This document shows, piece after piece, positions 25,810 through 30,807 of a DNA stretch of 50,596 nucleotides (the stretch's first letter is position 1; each line of letters opens with the position of its first letter). Source of the stretch: a virus; IMG/VR virus record IMGVR_UViG_3300043499_000126, positions 1 to 50,596 of that record; one strand, 5' to 3'. A model generated the notes under the pieces. The model was given only the letters and a program-made list of their open reading frames with translations. It was not told the DNA's origin and did not search any database. The position numbers and the translations under genes are program-made.

Positions 25810-25958
25810 TACTTCTTACTCCAAAGTTTTCTTCGGTTCGTCGGAGTCTTATCGACAAACTCCTTTGCGACAGCAGGGTCGATCTTCTGAGGACCCTTCA
25901 GTCCACCGTGCGCGGCTGCTTGCATGAAACGATATTGCTTAGCAGACTTGGCAGGCAC
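25809..25958 (-). CDS. Small basic protein, 49 aa
   Basis: A GTG at 25958 is preceded by AAGGAG, and the frame reads PAKSAKQYRFMQAAAHGG and ends RRKLWSKK. The PAKSxxQ-RFM opening is a recurring small phage and bacterial protein type near terminase genes, strongly basic. It might bind DNA or RNA. It ends as TAATG with the next gene. Confidence 0.65.
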   Translation of the reverse strand: MPAKSAKQYRFMQAAAHGGLKGPQKIDPAVAKEFVDKTPTNRRKLWSKK

Positions 25959-25997
25959 CTAACTACTCCTTCGGCTGACTACTCCTTCGGTTCGTCG
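25959..25997 (-). repeat. Duplicated ribosome-binding segment and 13-mer repeat
   Basis: Before the 49-residue gene, the segment CCGAAGGAGTAGT(C/T)AG occurs twice in tandem, so two AAGGAG Shine-Dalgarno copies lie upstream of the GTG. The distal copy is part of CGACGAACCGAAG (25985-25997), which directly follows the upstream stop codon. The same 13-mer also lies at 23591, 25831 and 26332 on this strand and at 32422 on the plus strand. Confidence 0.6.
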
Positions 25998-26285
25998 TCA
26001 GTAGAGTGCCGGGGGTCGTCGGCCTCGCACTGCTTCCAGCGCGATTGGATCTACTTGGTTTGGATTCGGACCTTGTATCGGTCCTTGAGGAGGTGCTTGC
26101 ATTGGCATCCGAGGCACACCTCCACCGAGTCCCTGTGGCGCGCCCATCCCAGGCATAGGACCTCGTCCCATCATTCCTGGAGGTCGCATCGGCGGACGAG
26201 GACCAGCTAAAGGTCCCGCTCCGCCCGGACCCGCGCCCATCATTCTTCGACGCTGAGGCATCGCAGCATCACCAGGAGGATACAT
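25998..26285 (-). CDS. Pro/Gly/Met-rich low-complexity protein, 95 aa
   Basis: AAGGAG lies 6 bases before the ATG at 26285. The product is almost all Pro, Gly, Met, Ala and Arg (GPGGAGPLAGPRPPMRPPGM). It is certainly disordered, and the only helix-like end is VDPIALEAVRGR. It may be a flexible virion linker or a real but fast-evolving accessory gene. No family recognised. Confidence 0.55.
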   Translation of the reverse strand: MYPPGDAAMPQRRRMMGAGPGGAGPLAGPRPPMRPPGMMGRGPMPGMGAPQGLGGGVPRMPMQAPPQGPIQGPNPNQVDPIALEAVRGRRPPALY

Positions 26286-26303
26286 GATTGCTCCTTAAGG
26301 AGG

Positions 26304-26332
26304 ATGGGCCTCATTAAAGACCCATCCTTGAC
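26304..26332 (-). terminator. Hairpin between two late genes
   Basis: After the 367-residue gene's stop, GGATGGG (26322-26328) pairs with CCCATCC (about 26303-26309) around a 12-base loop; a second short palindrome (TCCTTAAGGA) overlaps the next Shine-Dalgarno. There is no T-run, so it is more likely an mRNA end or processing structure than a full terminator. Confidence 0.35.
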
Positions 26333-26344
26333 TTCGGTTCGTCG

Positions 26345-27448
26345 TTACCGTCTGGCCTGAGGAACGTTCGGTGATTGAGGAACTGAGCCTCCGCCGCGCA
26401 CGATCGGAGGCGGAGCATCACCTGTCTGCCAGGTCGTTCCATCCCAGTATGCGTGGCTGTTGTCACCGAGAACTACGTGCTGACCCTCAGTCCACGGAGT
26501 CGTCGGGCTGGCTGTACAGGCGCTGAGACCTGCGAGGTCTGCCGCCGGTGTTGCGCCGCTCGGAGTGAAAGAGCCAGGACTTCCCGCTGTCGCGCCTGTC
26601 GCGTCGCCCTGTTCTGGAGGAGGGGCTTCACCACCTGCATCGATAACTTCGATGGGAATGGACTGAGGAACCAGAGTTGCAGTCTCTGAAGGTGTAGCAG
26701 TGGGAGGACCCTCGCCTGAATCGACAGGCTTCCAGACCTGAGCAACCGTTGCTCCACCTTCGCCTTCCTTGCCCTGCATTGAGAAAGCGTCGACGAGCTT
26801 CTGCTTGCGCGCCCGTTCAGTGTCGCGTGCCTCACGAGCGTTCGCCACTTCACGCTCGATGTTCTCGTCGGCTTCGGCTTCCTGCTCTGGAGTCATGGGC
26901 AGACGGTTGCCGTCATCGAGGCGTCGTGCAATAACACCTCGCTTCAGAGTCTCCCTGAGCAGATTGTCCCAGTTACCCGTACTGAAGTCGAAACCTTCCA
27001 GCTCCTCGAAAGCGTCCTGCGAAAAAACCGCGTGATGACCTCCGACGCGCATCACGATGTCACCAGGACCTGCCTGGACTTCACCGTGTTTGGTCTTGAT
27101 GTTCAGCGGCGTCGAGAGGTTGATGAAGATCTCCTGCTTCTTGAGCTTCTGCACGTCCCCCCGCTCCCGAGCGAGGTCGATCACCTGCTTCATCGTGCGG
27201 CCCGCCCCTATCGGTAGGGGTGTCGTTCCCCCGAAGGAGGTCGCTGTATTGACCGAGATTGTTGAAGCCGGGTCCTTGATTCGAGGTTCCGGTTCCGGAG
27301 GAAGATTCTCCACTCCCTCGATCGCTCCGCTGGGGTTCAGAGGAATTGTCGTCGCCGAGCCGCCCGGCTGGTATCCCTCTTTCGCCCTGTCCTCGTTCCC
27401 CGGGGACCTGCTGTCCCTGTCTGAGGTCGTTGGTGTCGGTTCTGCCAT
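26345..27448 (-). CDS. Late protein with disordered ends, 367 aa
   Basis: The ATG at 27448 has AGAGGA 6 bases upstream although it lies inside the cold-shock gene's frame. Residues 1-75 are polar and Pro-rich. About 78-175 is a folded part (MKQVIDLARERGDVQKLKKQ, then strands INLSTPLNIKTKHGEVQAGP and MRVGGHHAVFSQDAFEE). A charged helix follows (PEQEAEADENIEREVANARE). The C-terminus contains TPWTEGQHVVLGDNSHAYWD and WQTGDAPP, a small Trp/Tyr motif seen in phage structural proteins. Probable virion or packaging accessory; family unknown. Confidence 0.65.
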   Translation of the reverse strand: MAEPTPTTSDRDSRSPGNEDRAKEGYQPGGSATTIPLNPSGAIEGVENLPPEPEPRIKDPASTISVNTATSFGGTTPLPIGAGRTMKQVIDLARERGDVQKLKKQEIFINLSTPLNIKTKHGEVQAGPGDIVMRVGGHHAVFSQDAFEELEGFDFSTGNWDNLLRETLKRGVIARRLDDGNRLPMTPEQEAEADENIEREVANAREARDTERARKQKLVDAFSMQGKEGEGGATVAQVWKPVDSGEGPPTATPSETATLVPQSIPIEVIDAGGEAPPPEQGDATGATAGSPGSFTPSGATPAADLAGLSACTASPTTPWTEGQHVVLGDNSHAYWDGTTWQTGDAPPPIVRGGGSVPQSPNVPQARR

Positions 27449-27662
27449 TTTGGTCCTCTCGGATGATTAGCACATTCAGTGCCTTTGGCCCTTGGTCACC
27501 TTCCTCATATGTAAAGGTAACTTTGTCGTTCTCCTTCATATTTCTGAAGGGAACTGAGGATCGAAGGATCTTGGACCAGTGACAGAAGTAGTCCCGCTGA
27601 TCTGAACCTTCGATGAATGCGAAACCTTTATCAAGAAATATCTTTCTTACATATCCAGTCAT
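27081..27662 (-). CDS. Cold-shock-domain protein with overlapping tail, 193 aa
   Basis: Residues 1-67 are a cold-shock domain: a GFAFIEG RNP1-like strand (13-19), DYFCHWS RNP2-like strand (24-30), then ENDKVTFTYEEGDQGPKALN. It should bind single-stranded nucleic acid. The frame then continues for about 120 residues (Gly/Asp/Arg/Gln-rich, no fold visible) over the start of the 367-residue gene in another frame. Either the tail is genuinely overprinted, or its sequence is a by-product of the other gene. It begins 3 bases after the small-terminase-like stop. Confidence 0.7.
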   Translation of the reverse strand: MTGYVRKIFLDKGFAFIEGSDQRDYFCHWSKILRSSVPFRNMKENDKVTFTYEEGDQGPKALNVLIIREDQNGRTDTNDLRQGQQVPGERGQGERGIPAGRLGDDNSSEPQRSDRGSGESSSGTGTSNQGPGFNNLGQYSDLLRGNDTPTDRGGPHDEAGDRPRSGAGGRAEAQEAGDLHQPLDAAEHQDQTR

Positions 27663-27665
27663 TTG

Positions 27666-28325
27666 TCACCCTATCTCGATAGTCTCGTAATGTGTCTCTT
27701 TTTCCTGCTCTGGAGCAAAGACTATCACTTGCGCGTTATTAGCAGGAGGAGTAATAACAGTAGGCTTCGTCGAGGCAAGAATGCCTGAAAGGTTGCGCGC
27801 GATCATCGACAACTCTTTGGCGTCCTTGTTATCCAGCTTTTCTGTAGTGATCAGACCTACAGTTTCGCTTAGAACGTCGAGAACTTGGGATCTTATGAGG
27901 AGAGTGTTATGATCGACTTGTTCGGCAAGACCAGGACTCTCTTTGTCTTGAGAGGTGCGGCCGTGCTTATAGTGATGTGCCATCGTCGGGTTGACTCCCC
28001 ATGCCGCTGCCGCGGCAGAAGATGTTCCAACTCTAGCAGCTGAACCGATGAGAGCACGAAAGATCGGTGGGACGTTACCCTGCTGAGGATATCGTCCTCC
28101 ACGCTGGTCGGAAGTCTTGAGATGCCTTCGTCCCGCCAGAATGGCAAGCCGAACGATGTCATCTTCAGTGGGTTCGGTGGGATTGTCGGCAGCGTCATCG
28201 AGAGCAATGTCTACTTCAGAGATAGGTTCAGGGACAACCTTCGGGATGGGGATCTTTCCCAACCTATGCAGAAGATTGTCAGGTGAATTCCGCCGTCGGT
28301 CTGATTCTTCTTCCGATATAAACAT
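27666..28325 (-). CDS. Terminase small subunit-like DNA-binding protein, 219 aa
   Basis: First gene of the leftward operon, 12 bases after the expected transcription start of the leftward promoter, with no clear Shine-Dalgarno. Residues ~88-118 look like a helix-turn-helix (RALIGSAARVGTSSAAAAAW, NPTMAHHYKHG). A helical segment (LNKDAKELSMIARNLSGI) and an acidic C-terminus follow. Size, HTH and position before terL fit a small terminase that recognises phage DNA, but a late regulator is also possible. Confidence 0.55.
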   Translation of the reverse strand: MFISEEESDRRRNSPDNLLHRLGKIPIPKVVPEPISEVDIALDDAADNPTEPTEDDIVRLAILAGRRHLKTSDQRGGRYPQQGNVPPIFRALIGSAARVGTSSAAAAAWGVNPTMAHHYKHGRTSQDKESPGLAEQVDHNTLLIRSQVLDVLSETVGLITTEKLDNKDAKELSMIARNLSGILASTKPTVITPPANNAQVIVFAPEQEKETHYETIEIG

Positions 28326-28343
28326 TGCAGATGGTACGTGCAG

Positions 28344-28372
28344 ATTCTAACACAAATCAGAAAACATGTCAA
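28344..28372 (-). promoter_or_regulatory. Leftward sigma70-type promoter for late operon
   Basis: On the minus strand, TTGACA (28372-28367) and TAGAAT (28349-28344) are separated by exactly 17 bases. Expected start near 28337, 12 bases before the first gene. It is the only strong leftward promoter I see here. Confidence 0.75.
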
Positions 28373-28387
28373 GCAAATTCGCTAAAC

Positions 28388-28412
28388 CCTTTGTTTGCAA
28401 CGACTTACAGGC
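28388..28412 (+). repeat. 25-bp repeat, copy A
   Basis: CCTTTGTTTGCAACG followed by ACTTACAGGCA matches 30025-30049 at about 22 of 25 positions. It directly precedes the 21-bp palindrome; the other copy precedes a 15-bp GTGTA/TACAC box, so both sit beside regulatory sites. Confidence 0.5.
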
Positions 28413-28413
28413 A

Positions 28414-28434
28414 GCCGTTCACCAAGTGAACAGC
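28414..28434. promoter_or_regulatory. 21-bp palindrome, copy 3
   Basis: Arms GCCGTTCA and TGAACAGC around CCAAG. It is intergenic, 41 bases upstream of the -35 of the leftward promoter, consistent with an operator or activator site. Confidence 0.75.
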
Positions 28435-28496
28435 TAACTACTGTGTGTCATTTTTTATTATCTGGTCAATAGGTACGGACAATATGGGACCCGTTA

Positions 28497-28525
28497 TATA
28501 AAATCGTAAAAACATACGTTTTATA
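28497..28525. repeat. AT-rich inverted repeat
   Basis: ATAAAA-T-CGTA pairs with TACG-TTTTAT around an AAAACA loop: ten base pairs with one bulged T. It lies in an AT-rich stretch between the two operons and could be an unwinding element or regulator site. Confidence 0.45.
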
Positions 28526-28547
28526 AACAAACGTGTGATGACTAGCC

Positions 28548-28647
28548 TTCCCCGTAGGGGGAAATGGGACCCGCGGAGCGGGACATACCTCCCCCGACAG
28601 GGGGAGGAGAGCAAACGACGACCGTGAGCATTGGGCGTCTGCCCAAT
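28548..28647 (+). repeat. Four consecutive hairpins
   Basis: Four short-loop inverted repeats follow each other: TTCCCC/GGGGGAA (loop GTA, one bulge), CCCGC/GCGGG (loop GGA), CCTCCCCC/GGGGGAGG (loop GACA, 8 perfect pairs) and ATTGGGC/GCCCAAT (loop GTCT, 7 perfect pairs). None is followed by a T-run on the plus strand. The first rightward promoter begins 14 bases later. Confidence 0.7.
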
Positions 28648-28660
28648 AAAAATAGGGCAC

Positions 28661-28689
28661 TTGACATAATATATATGTCATGGTATACT
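28661..28689 (+). promoter_or_regulatory. Rightward promoter P1
   Basis: TTGACA (28661-28666), 17-base spacer ending TGG, TATACT (28684-28689). It is the first of six closely similar rightward promoters. Confidence 0.75.
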
Positions 28690-28695
28690 GTCTGT

Positions 28696-28791
28696 ATGGT
28701 CATCACATTGACGCGCAAGCAATACCGCAAGCTCGGCAGGTGGGCAGTGTCCATGCTGCTGTGTGGTGGCGCGCGCCTGAGAGTAGTGTAA
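28696..28791 (+). CDS. Possible 31-residue leader peptide
   Basis: An ATG at the predicted transcription start of P1 opens a 31-codon frame (MVITLTRKQYRKLGRWAVSM), basic then hydrophobic. It ends in the GTGTA box of P2. There is no leader and no Shine-Dalgarno, so translation would be leaderless; it may not be a gene. Confidence 0.25.
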   Translation: MVITLTRKQYRKLGRWAVSMLLCGGARLRVV

Positions 28792-28800
28792 AGACTACAT
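28786..28800. promoter_or_regulatory. 15-bp GTGTA-N5-TACAT box at P2
   Basis: GTGTA AAGAC TACAT ends 2 bases before the P2 -35 hexamer. Same arrangement as the boxes at P3 and P6, suggesting an activator site. Confidence 0.6.
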
Positions 28801-28802
28801 AC

Positions 28803-28831
28803 TTGACAGGGCGCGCGCCATGTGGTATCAT
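28803..28831 (+). promoter_or_regulatory. Rightward promoter P2
   Basis: TTGACA (28803-28808), 17-base spacer that contains GGGCGCGCGCC and ends GTGG, TATCAT (28826-28831). It drives the 40-residue zinc-ribbon gene. Confidence 0.7.
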
Positions 28832-28849
28832 TGTCTGTAGTGAGGTTAT

Positions 28850-28972
28850 ATGAAAGTAACGGATTACGTCATCGTCAACGGCAAGCGTATCTATGCTGGC
28901 ATCTGTCAGCGATGCGGCAGTGTTAAGCCAGTGCAGTCGTCGTGCGACTGCTTTGACAACGGCTGTCAGTAG
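28850..28972 (+). CDS. Small Cys-rich zinc-ribbon protein, 40 aa
   Basis: ATG at 28850 with GAGG 4-5 bases upstream and its own promoter P2. The product has CQRCG at residues 19-23 and then CDC at 32-34 and a last Cys near the end, a likely zinc-binding module on a very short protein. As one of the first early genes it could bind a host protein or nucleic acid. The role is unknown. Confidence 0.6.
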   Translation: MKVTDYVIVNGKRIYAGICQRCGSVKPVQSSCDCFDNGCQ

Positions 28973-28978
28973 TCAACA

Positions 28979-28998
28979 GGGCAGTGTAAAAACTGCCC
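28979..28998 (+). repeat. Hairpin overlapping P3 box
   Basis: GGGCAGT and ACTGCCC pair (7 bp) around GTAAAA directly after the 40-residue gene. It is partly the degenerate GTGTA-N5-TGCCC box (28984-28998), 2 bases before the P3 -35. It may also weakly end P2 transcripts, but no T-run follows. Confidence 0.5.
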
Positions 28999-29000
28999 CC

Positions 29001-29028
29001 TTGACAATTCATTCCAGTGTGCTATAAT
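29001..29028 (+). promoter_or_regulatory. Rightward promoter P3
   Basis: TTGACA (29001-29006), 16-base spacer, TATAAT (29023-29028). It lies upstream of P4, so the 160-residue early gene has two promoters in series. Confidence 0.75.
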
Positions 29029-29034
29029 ACAGGA

Positions 29035-29124
29035 ATGGCAGGCAAGCCCGGATCGAACAGCCCAAAAGAAAAAACGGCTAAGGGGCTTGACAAACCTGCA
29101 AAGTGTGGTATACTTAAAAGGTAG
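29035..29124 (+). CDS. Possible 29-residue basic peptide
   Basis: An ATG at the predicted P3 start opens a 29-codon Lys-rich frame (MAGKPGSNSPKEKTAKGLDK) that spans promoter P4. Like the peptide after P1 it would be leaderless. Weak evidence only. Confidence 0.2.
   Translation: MAGKPGSNSPKEKTAKGLDKPAKCGILKR
29087..29114 (+). promoter_or_regulatory. Rightward promoter P4
   Basis: TTGACA (29087-29092), 16-base spacer ending GTGTGG, TATACT (29109-29114). Start expected near 29121, about 50 bases before the 160-residue gene. Confidence 0.75.
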
Positions 29125-29156
29125 CAAGAAACGGAAACCGGCGGAGACGCCAAACA

Positions 29157-29171
29157 GTGTAGGAGTTACGC
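29157..29171. promoter_or_regulatory. 15-bp GTGTA-N5-TACGC box over a ribosome-binding site
   Basis: GTGTA GGAGT TACGC lies 1 base before the ATG at 29173 and contains its Shine-Dalgarno GTAGGAG. If the box is an operator or RNA element, it would couple binding to translation of the first main early gene. Confidence 0.5.
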
Positions 29172-29172
29172 A

Positions 29173-29655
29173 ATGAAGAAAGTTCGCGCAGAAAAGGCCG
29201 AGGAAGTGGTCACCCTCATGGGGGGTGAGTTGGATCTGAACACCGAGATCTCGAAGGAGAGCGAGGAAGTTCAGCGGCTGATCAAGGCCGGGGAGATTCG
29301 GGCCGACATCACGGTCAGCAAGCGCAAGGTCGACGGCAAGATGTATTCCAAGCAATACCTCCGCCTGAAGCCCACGACCGGTGTCGCCGTGGTCGCGTTG
29401 CAGCCCACCGAGACAACGTGGAAAGAGGAGAAGGATAAGGACGGCAACGATATCTCCGATTTCGACGGGCCGTGCTGGGTCAAGGACTTTTTCTACGGCA
29501 ACGATCTCGGGGTCAAGAACCGTGAATCGCAGCGTCTCGCAGTTCTGGTCGAAGGACCGGATAAGGCGAAGCAGGCCGCGGCGAAATCCCTCGCGAAGGC
29601 GTTCAACATCTCGGAGGACGAAGCGCTCAAGCGTATCAACGCGATGGGCATGTAA
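29173..29655 (+). CDS. Early protein of unknown function, 160 aa
   Basis: Behind P3 and P4, with a good Shine-Dalgarno and followed by a strong terminator, so it is a monocistronic, highly expressed early gene. Its codons are clearly more GC-ending than those of neighbours, like the capsid gene and the 126-residue gene. The N-terminal ~45 residues are a charged helix with VTLMGGELDLN, the middle is strands (RADITVSKRKVDGKMYSKQY, VAVVALQPTETTW), and the end is a helix-turn-helix-like pair (AAKSLAKAFNISEDEALKRI). Possibly nucleic-acid binding; no family recognised. Confidence 0.7.
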   Translation: MKKVRAEKAEEVVTLMGGELDLNTEISKESEEVQRLIKAGEIRADITVSKRKVDGKMYSKQYLRLKPTTGVAVVALQPTETTWKEEKDKDGNDISDFDGPCWVKDFFYGNDLGVKNRESQRLAVLVEGPDKAKQAAAKSLAKAFNISEDEALKRINAMGM

Positions 29656-29671
29656 CACCGACGGGACCACT

Positions 29672-29704
29672 GGCAGAGGGACTGCAAACCTCTGCCCCTT
29701 TTTT
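29672..29704 (+). terminator. Rho-independent terminator after the 160-residue gene
   Basis: GGCAGAGG and CCTCTGCC form a perfect 8-bp stem around a 9-base loop, followed by CC and six T. It is the clearest terminator in the window and isolates the first early gene. Confidence 0.9.
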
Positions 29705-29774
29705 GCCTCGATATGAGGGTTTACGTCATGAACCCTGATATAGCGGCAAACGACGTGAGTTACATTGGCTTCCG

Positions 29775-29807
29775 AACGACTAGTTTGTTTCTAGTAAACG
29801 ACTAGTT
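29775..29807 (+). repeat. Direct repeat, 22-base period
   Basis: AACGACTAGTT occurs at 29775-29785 and 29797-29807, with a related CTAGTAA between. Two-turn spacing is typical of iterons, but only two full copies exist. Confidence 0.45.
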
Positions 29808-29896
29808 CGTTATCAGTGTCGTATTAGTGTGCGGAACGCCCGTAACCCGTTCATTTGCAAGGGTTTACGCCGATCGGGGGATCGGGGCAGTTTGCA

Positions 29897-29950
29897 GGGG
29901 ACTATATGTGTGTCTTTTCTTTTTTTATTTTTTTTTTTATATAGTTCCCC
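29897..29950 (+). repeat. Stem enclosing a 31-base pyrimidine-rich loop
   Basis: GGGGACTATAT (29897-29907) pairs with ATATAGTTCCCC (29939-29950) with one bulge, closing a 31-base loop that is nearly all T and C. On the other strand the loop is A/G-rich. It could be a transcript-end structure for leftward reading, an unwinding element or a homopurine-homopyrimidine structure. Confidence 0.6.
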
Positions 29951-29976
29951 CACACCGATACAATCACCTAGGGTGG

Positions 29977-30005
29977 TTGACAGAATGGCAAGGGTATGGT
30001 ATAAT
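29977..30005 (+). promoter_or_regulatory. Rightward promoter P5
   Basis: TTGACA (29977-29982), 17-base spacer ending TATGG, TATAAT (30000-30005): full consensus. It drives the operon starting with the winged-helix gene. Confidence 0.8.
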
Positions 30006-30024
30006 GCTCTTGAATGGTGCAACT

Positions 30025-30049
30025 CCTTTGTTTTCAACGCTTTACAGCC
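30025..30049 (+). repeat. 25-bp repeat, copy B
   Basis: CCTTTGTTTTCAACG followed by CTTTACAGCCA; about 22 of 25 positions match copy A at 28388. It lies in the P5 leader just before the next box. Confidence 0.5.
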
Positions 30050-30054
30050 AAACA

Positions 30055-30069
30055 GTGTAAAAGCTACAC
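30055..30069. promoter_or_regulatory. 15-bp GTGTA-N5-TACAC box in P5 leader
   Basis: GTGTA AAAGC TACAC is the perfect form of the box, about 43 bases downstream of the expected P5 start and 36 bases before the first gene. Confidence 0.6.
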
Positions 30070-30104
30070 ACTAGTAACGTCGGGTTATTGCACTAGAGGC
30101 AAAC

Positions 30105-30371
30105 GTGAAACAGAATAGAAGCCCGGAAGCCATGTTATCTGATGTCGTTGAGGCACTATATAATGCCTCCGGTCATGAGCTAACACGACAGAAACTCATA
30201 CAGAGATTCTACGGGCGACAGGATGTTTCCACAGCCACGTTAGATCGTGCAATGAATTTACTGGTCAAGAGACGTATTATACAGTGGACGGGTCAAGGCT
30301 ATATGCTTACCCATGAATACACATCAAGTGACGAATACAAAGTGAGAGCCAATGAAGATTATTCCCGGTGA
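30105..30371 (+). CDS. Winged-helix protein, paralogue of the ATPase C-terminus, 88 aa
   Basis: GTG start with AGAGG 5 bases upstream. The protein is a single winged-helix domain: AMLSDVVEALYNASGHELTR, then RFYGRQDVSTATLDRAMNLL, KRRIIQWTGQGYMLT. Residues ~25-70 closely match the C-terminal domain of the DUF3987-like ATPase at 43740-44936 (shared HELTRQK, (F)GxxDV, LVxxxxI). It is therefore a free copy of that domain and probably binds DNA at the same site or regulates the ATPase (inference). Confidence 0.75.
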   Translation: MKQNRSPEAMLSDVVEALYNASGHELTRQKLIQRFYGRQDVSTATLDRAMNLLVKRRIIQWTGQGYMLTHEYTSSDEYKVRANEDYSR

Positions 30372-30807
30372 ATACGACATTGTCAGCAGGCAGACAATGA
30401 ACCCTGCAAGGTTGCGCGCCGCGCATCGCACGTCATGTGATGCTTCGATGGCATACTTGCTGGTCGCTGTAATGCATTCGCACGCATTTCCTAACGGCCA
30501 AGTTCAGATCCCCAAAGTAAGACTCCGACGTCCACGAGTAGGTCTCACAGCCGCTCGCGGCTGGGGCGGTGTCAAGAATGGTAGAGGCTATATGAGCCTC
30601 CCTGAGACACCTATGATCAACCCTGACAAGCCATATGGCAGATTGCGCGCCGGGCTAGTGATTCACGAATACGCGCATGTCGTAGAGTTTCTAAAGTTCG
30701 GCAGGTCAGATCATGGTGCGCGTTTCACGATGATCCTTGACGAGTTATTGTTCCACACAGAGAAGTTCTGGTCAGCGAGCCATAGTATGGCTGCGGAGGC
30801 AAAGTGA
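30352..30807 (+). CDS. SprT-like zinc metalloprotease, 151 aa
   Basis: The zinc site HEYAH is at residues 105-109 (HExxH type), and a third ligand is likely in SDHGARF at 119-125 (His121), the arrangement of SprT/Spartan-like domains. The N-terminal ~95 residues are basic (VRLRRPRVGLTAARGWGGVK). SprT-type proteases act on DNA-bound proteins. A phage version could clear host proteins from DNA, but this is inference. It overlaps the winged-helix gene by 20 bases. Confidence 0.65.
   Translation: MKIIPGEYDIVSRQTMNPARLRAAHRTSCDASMAYLLVAVMHSHAFPNGQVQIPKVRLRRPRVGLTAARGWGGVKNGRGYMSLPETPMINPDKPYGRLRAGLVIHEYAHVVEFLKFGRSDHGARFTMILDELLFHTEKFWSASHSMAAEAK

Larger units (their letters stand above)
28326..28695. 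other. Divergent control region, left part
   Basis: This 370-base gap separates leftward and rightward operons and holds no convincing gene. From left to right it contains the leftward promoter, a 25-base repeat, a 21-bp palindrome, an AT-rich inverted repeat at 28497-28525, four consecutive hairpins at 28548-28647 and the first rightward promoter. It could also serve as replication origin or packaging site, which I cannot decide from sequence. Confidence 0.6.
29705..30104. other. Non-coding early region, possible origin
   Basis: I see no convincing gene in these 400 bases. They hold an AGGGTT/AACCCT inverted repeat near 29714-29738, an 11-base direct repeat (AACGACTAGTT at 29775 and 29797, 22 bases apart), a long stem enclosing a T-rich loop (29897-29950), promoter P5, a copy of the 25-bp repeat and a GTGTA/TACAC box. 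The mix of iteron-like repeats and an AT-rich structured tract suggests a replication origin (inference). Confidence 0.5.

Noticed and set aside
25959-25997. CRISPR-like or tandem repeat array
   Set aside because: Only two tandem copies of a 16-base unit that holds ribosome-binding sites; no spacers.
28630-28652. Hairpin ATTGGGC/GCCCAAT as rightward terminator
   Set aside because: Followed by AATAAAAATA rather than T on the plus strand; the T-rich side precedes the stem on the minus strand.
28966-29670. 234-codon minus-strand frame opposite the 160-residue early gene
   Set aside because: It lies antisense to a gene with its own promoters, Shine-Dalgarno and terminator; the open frame is explained by that gene's GC-ending codons.
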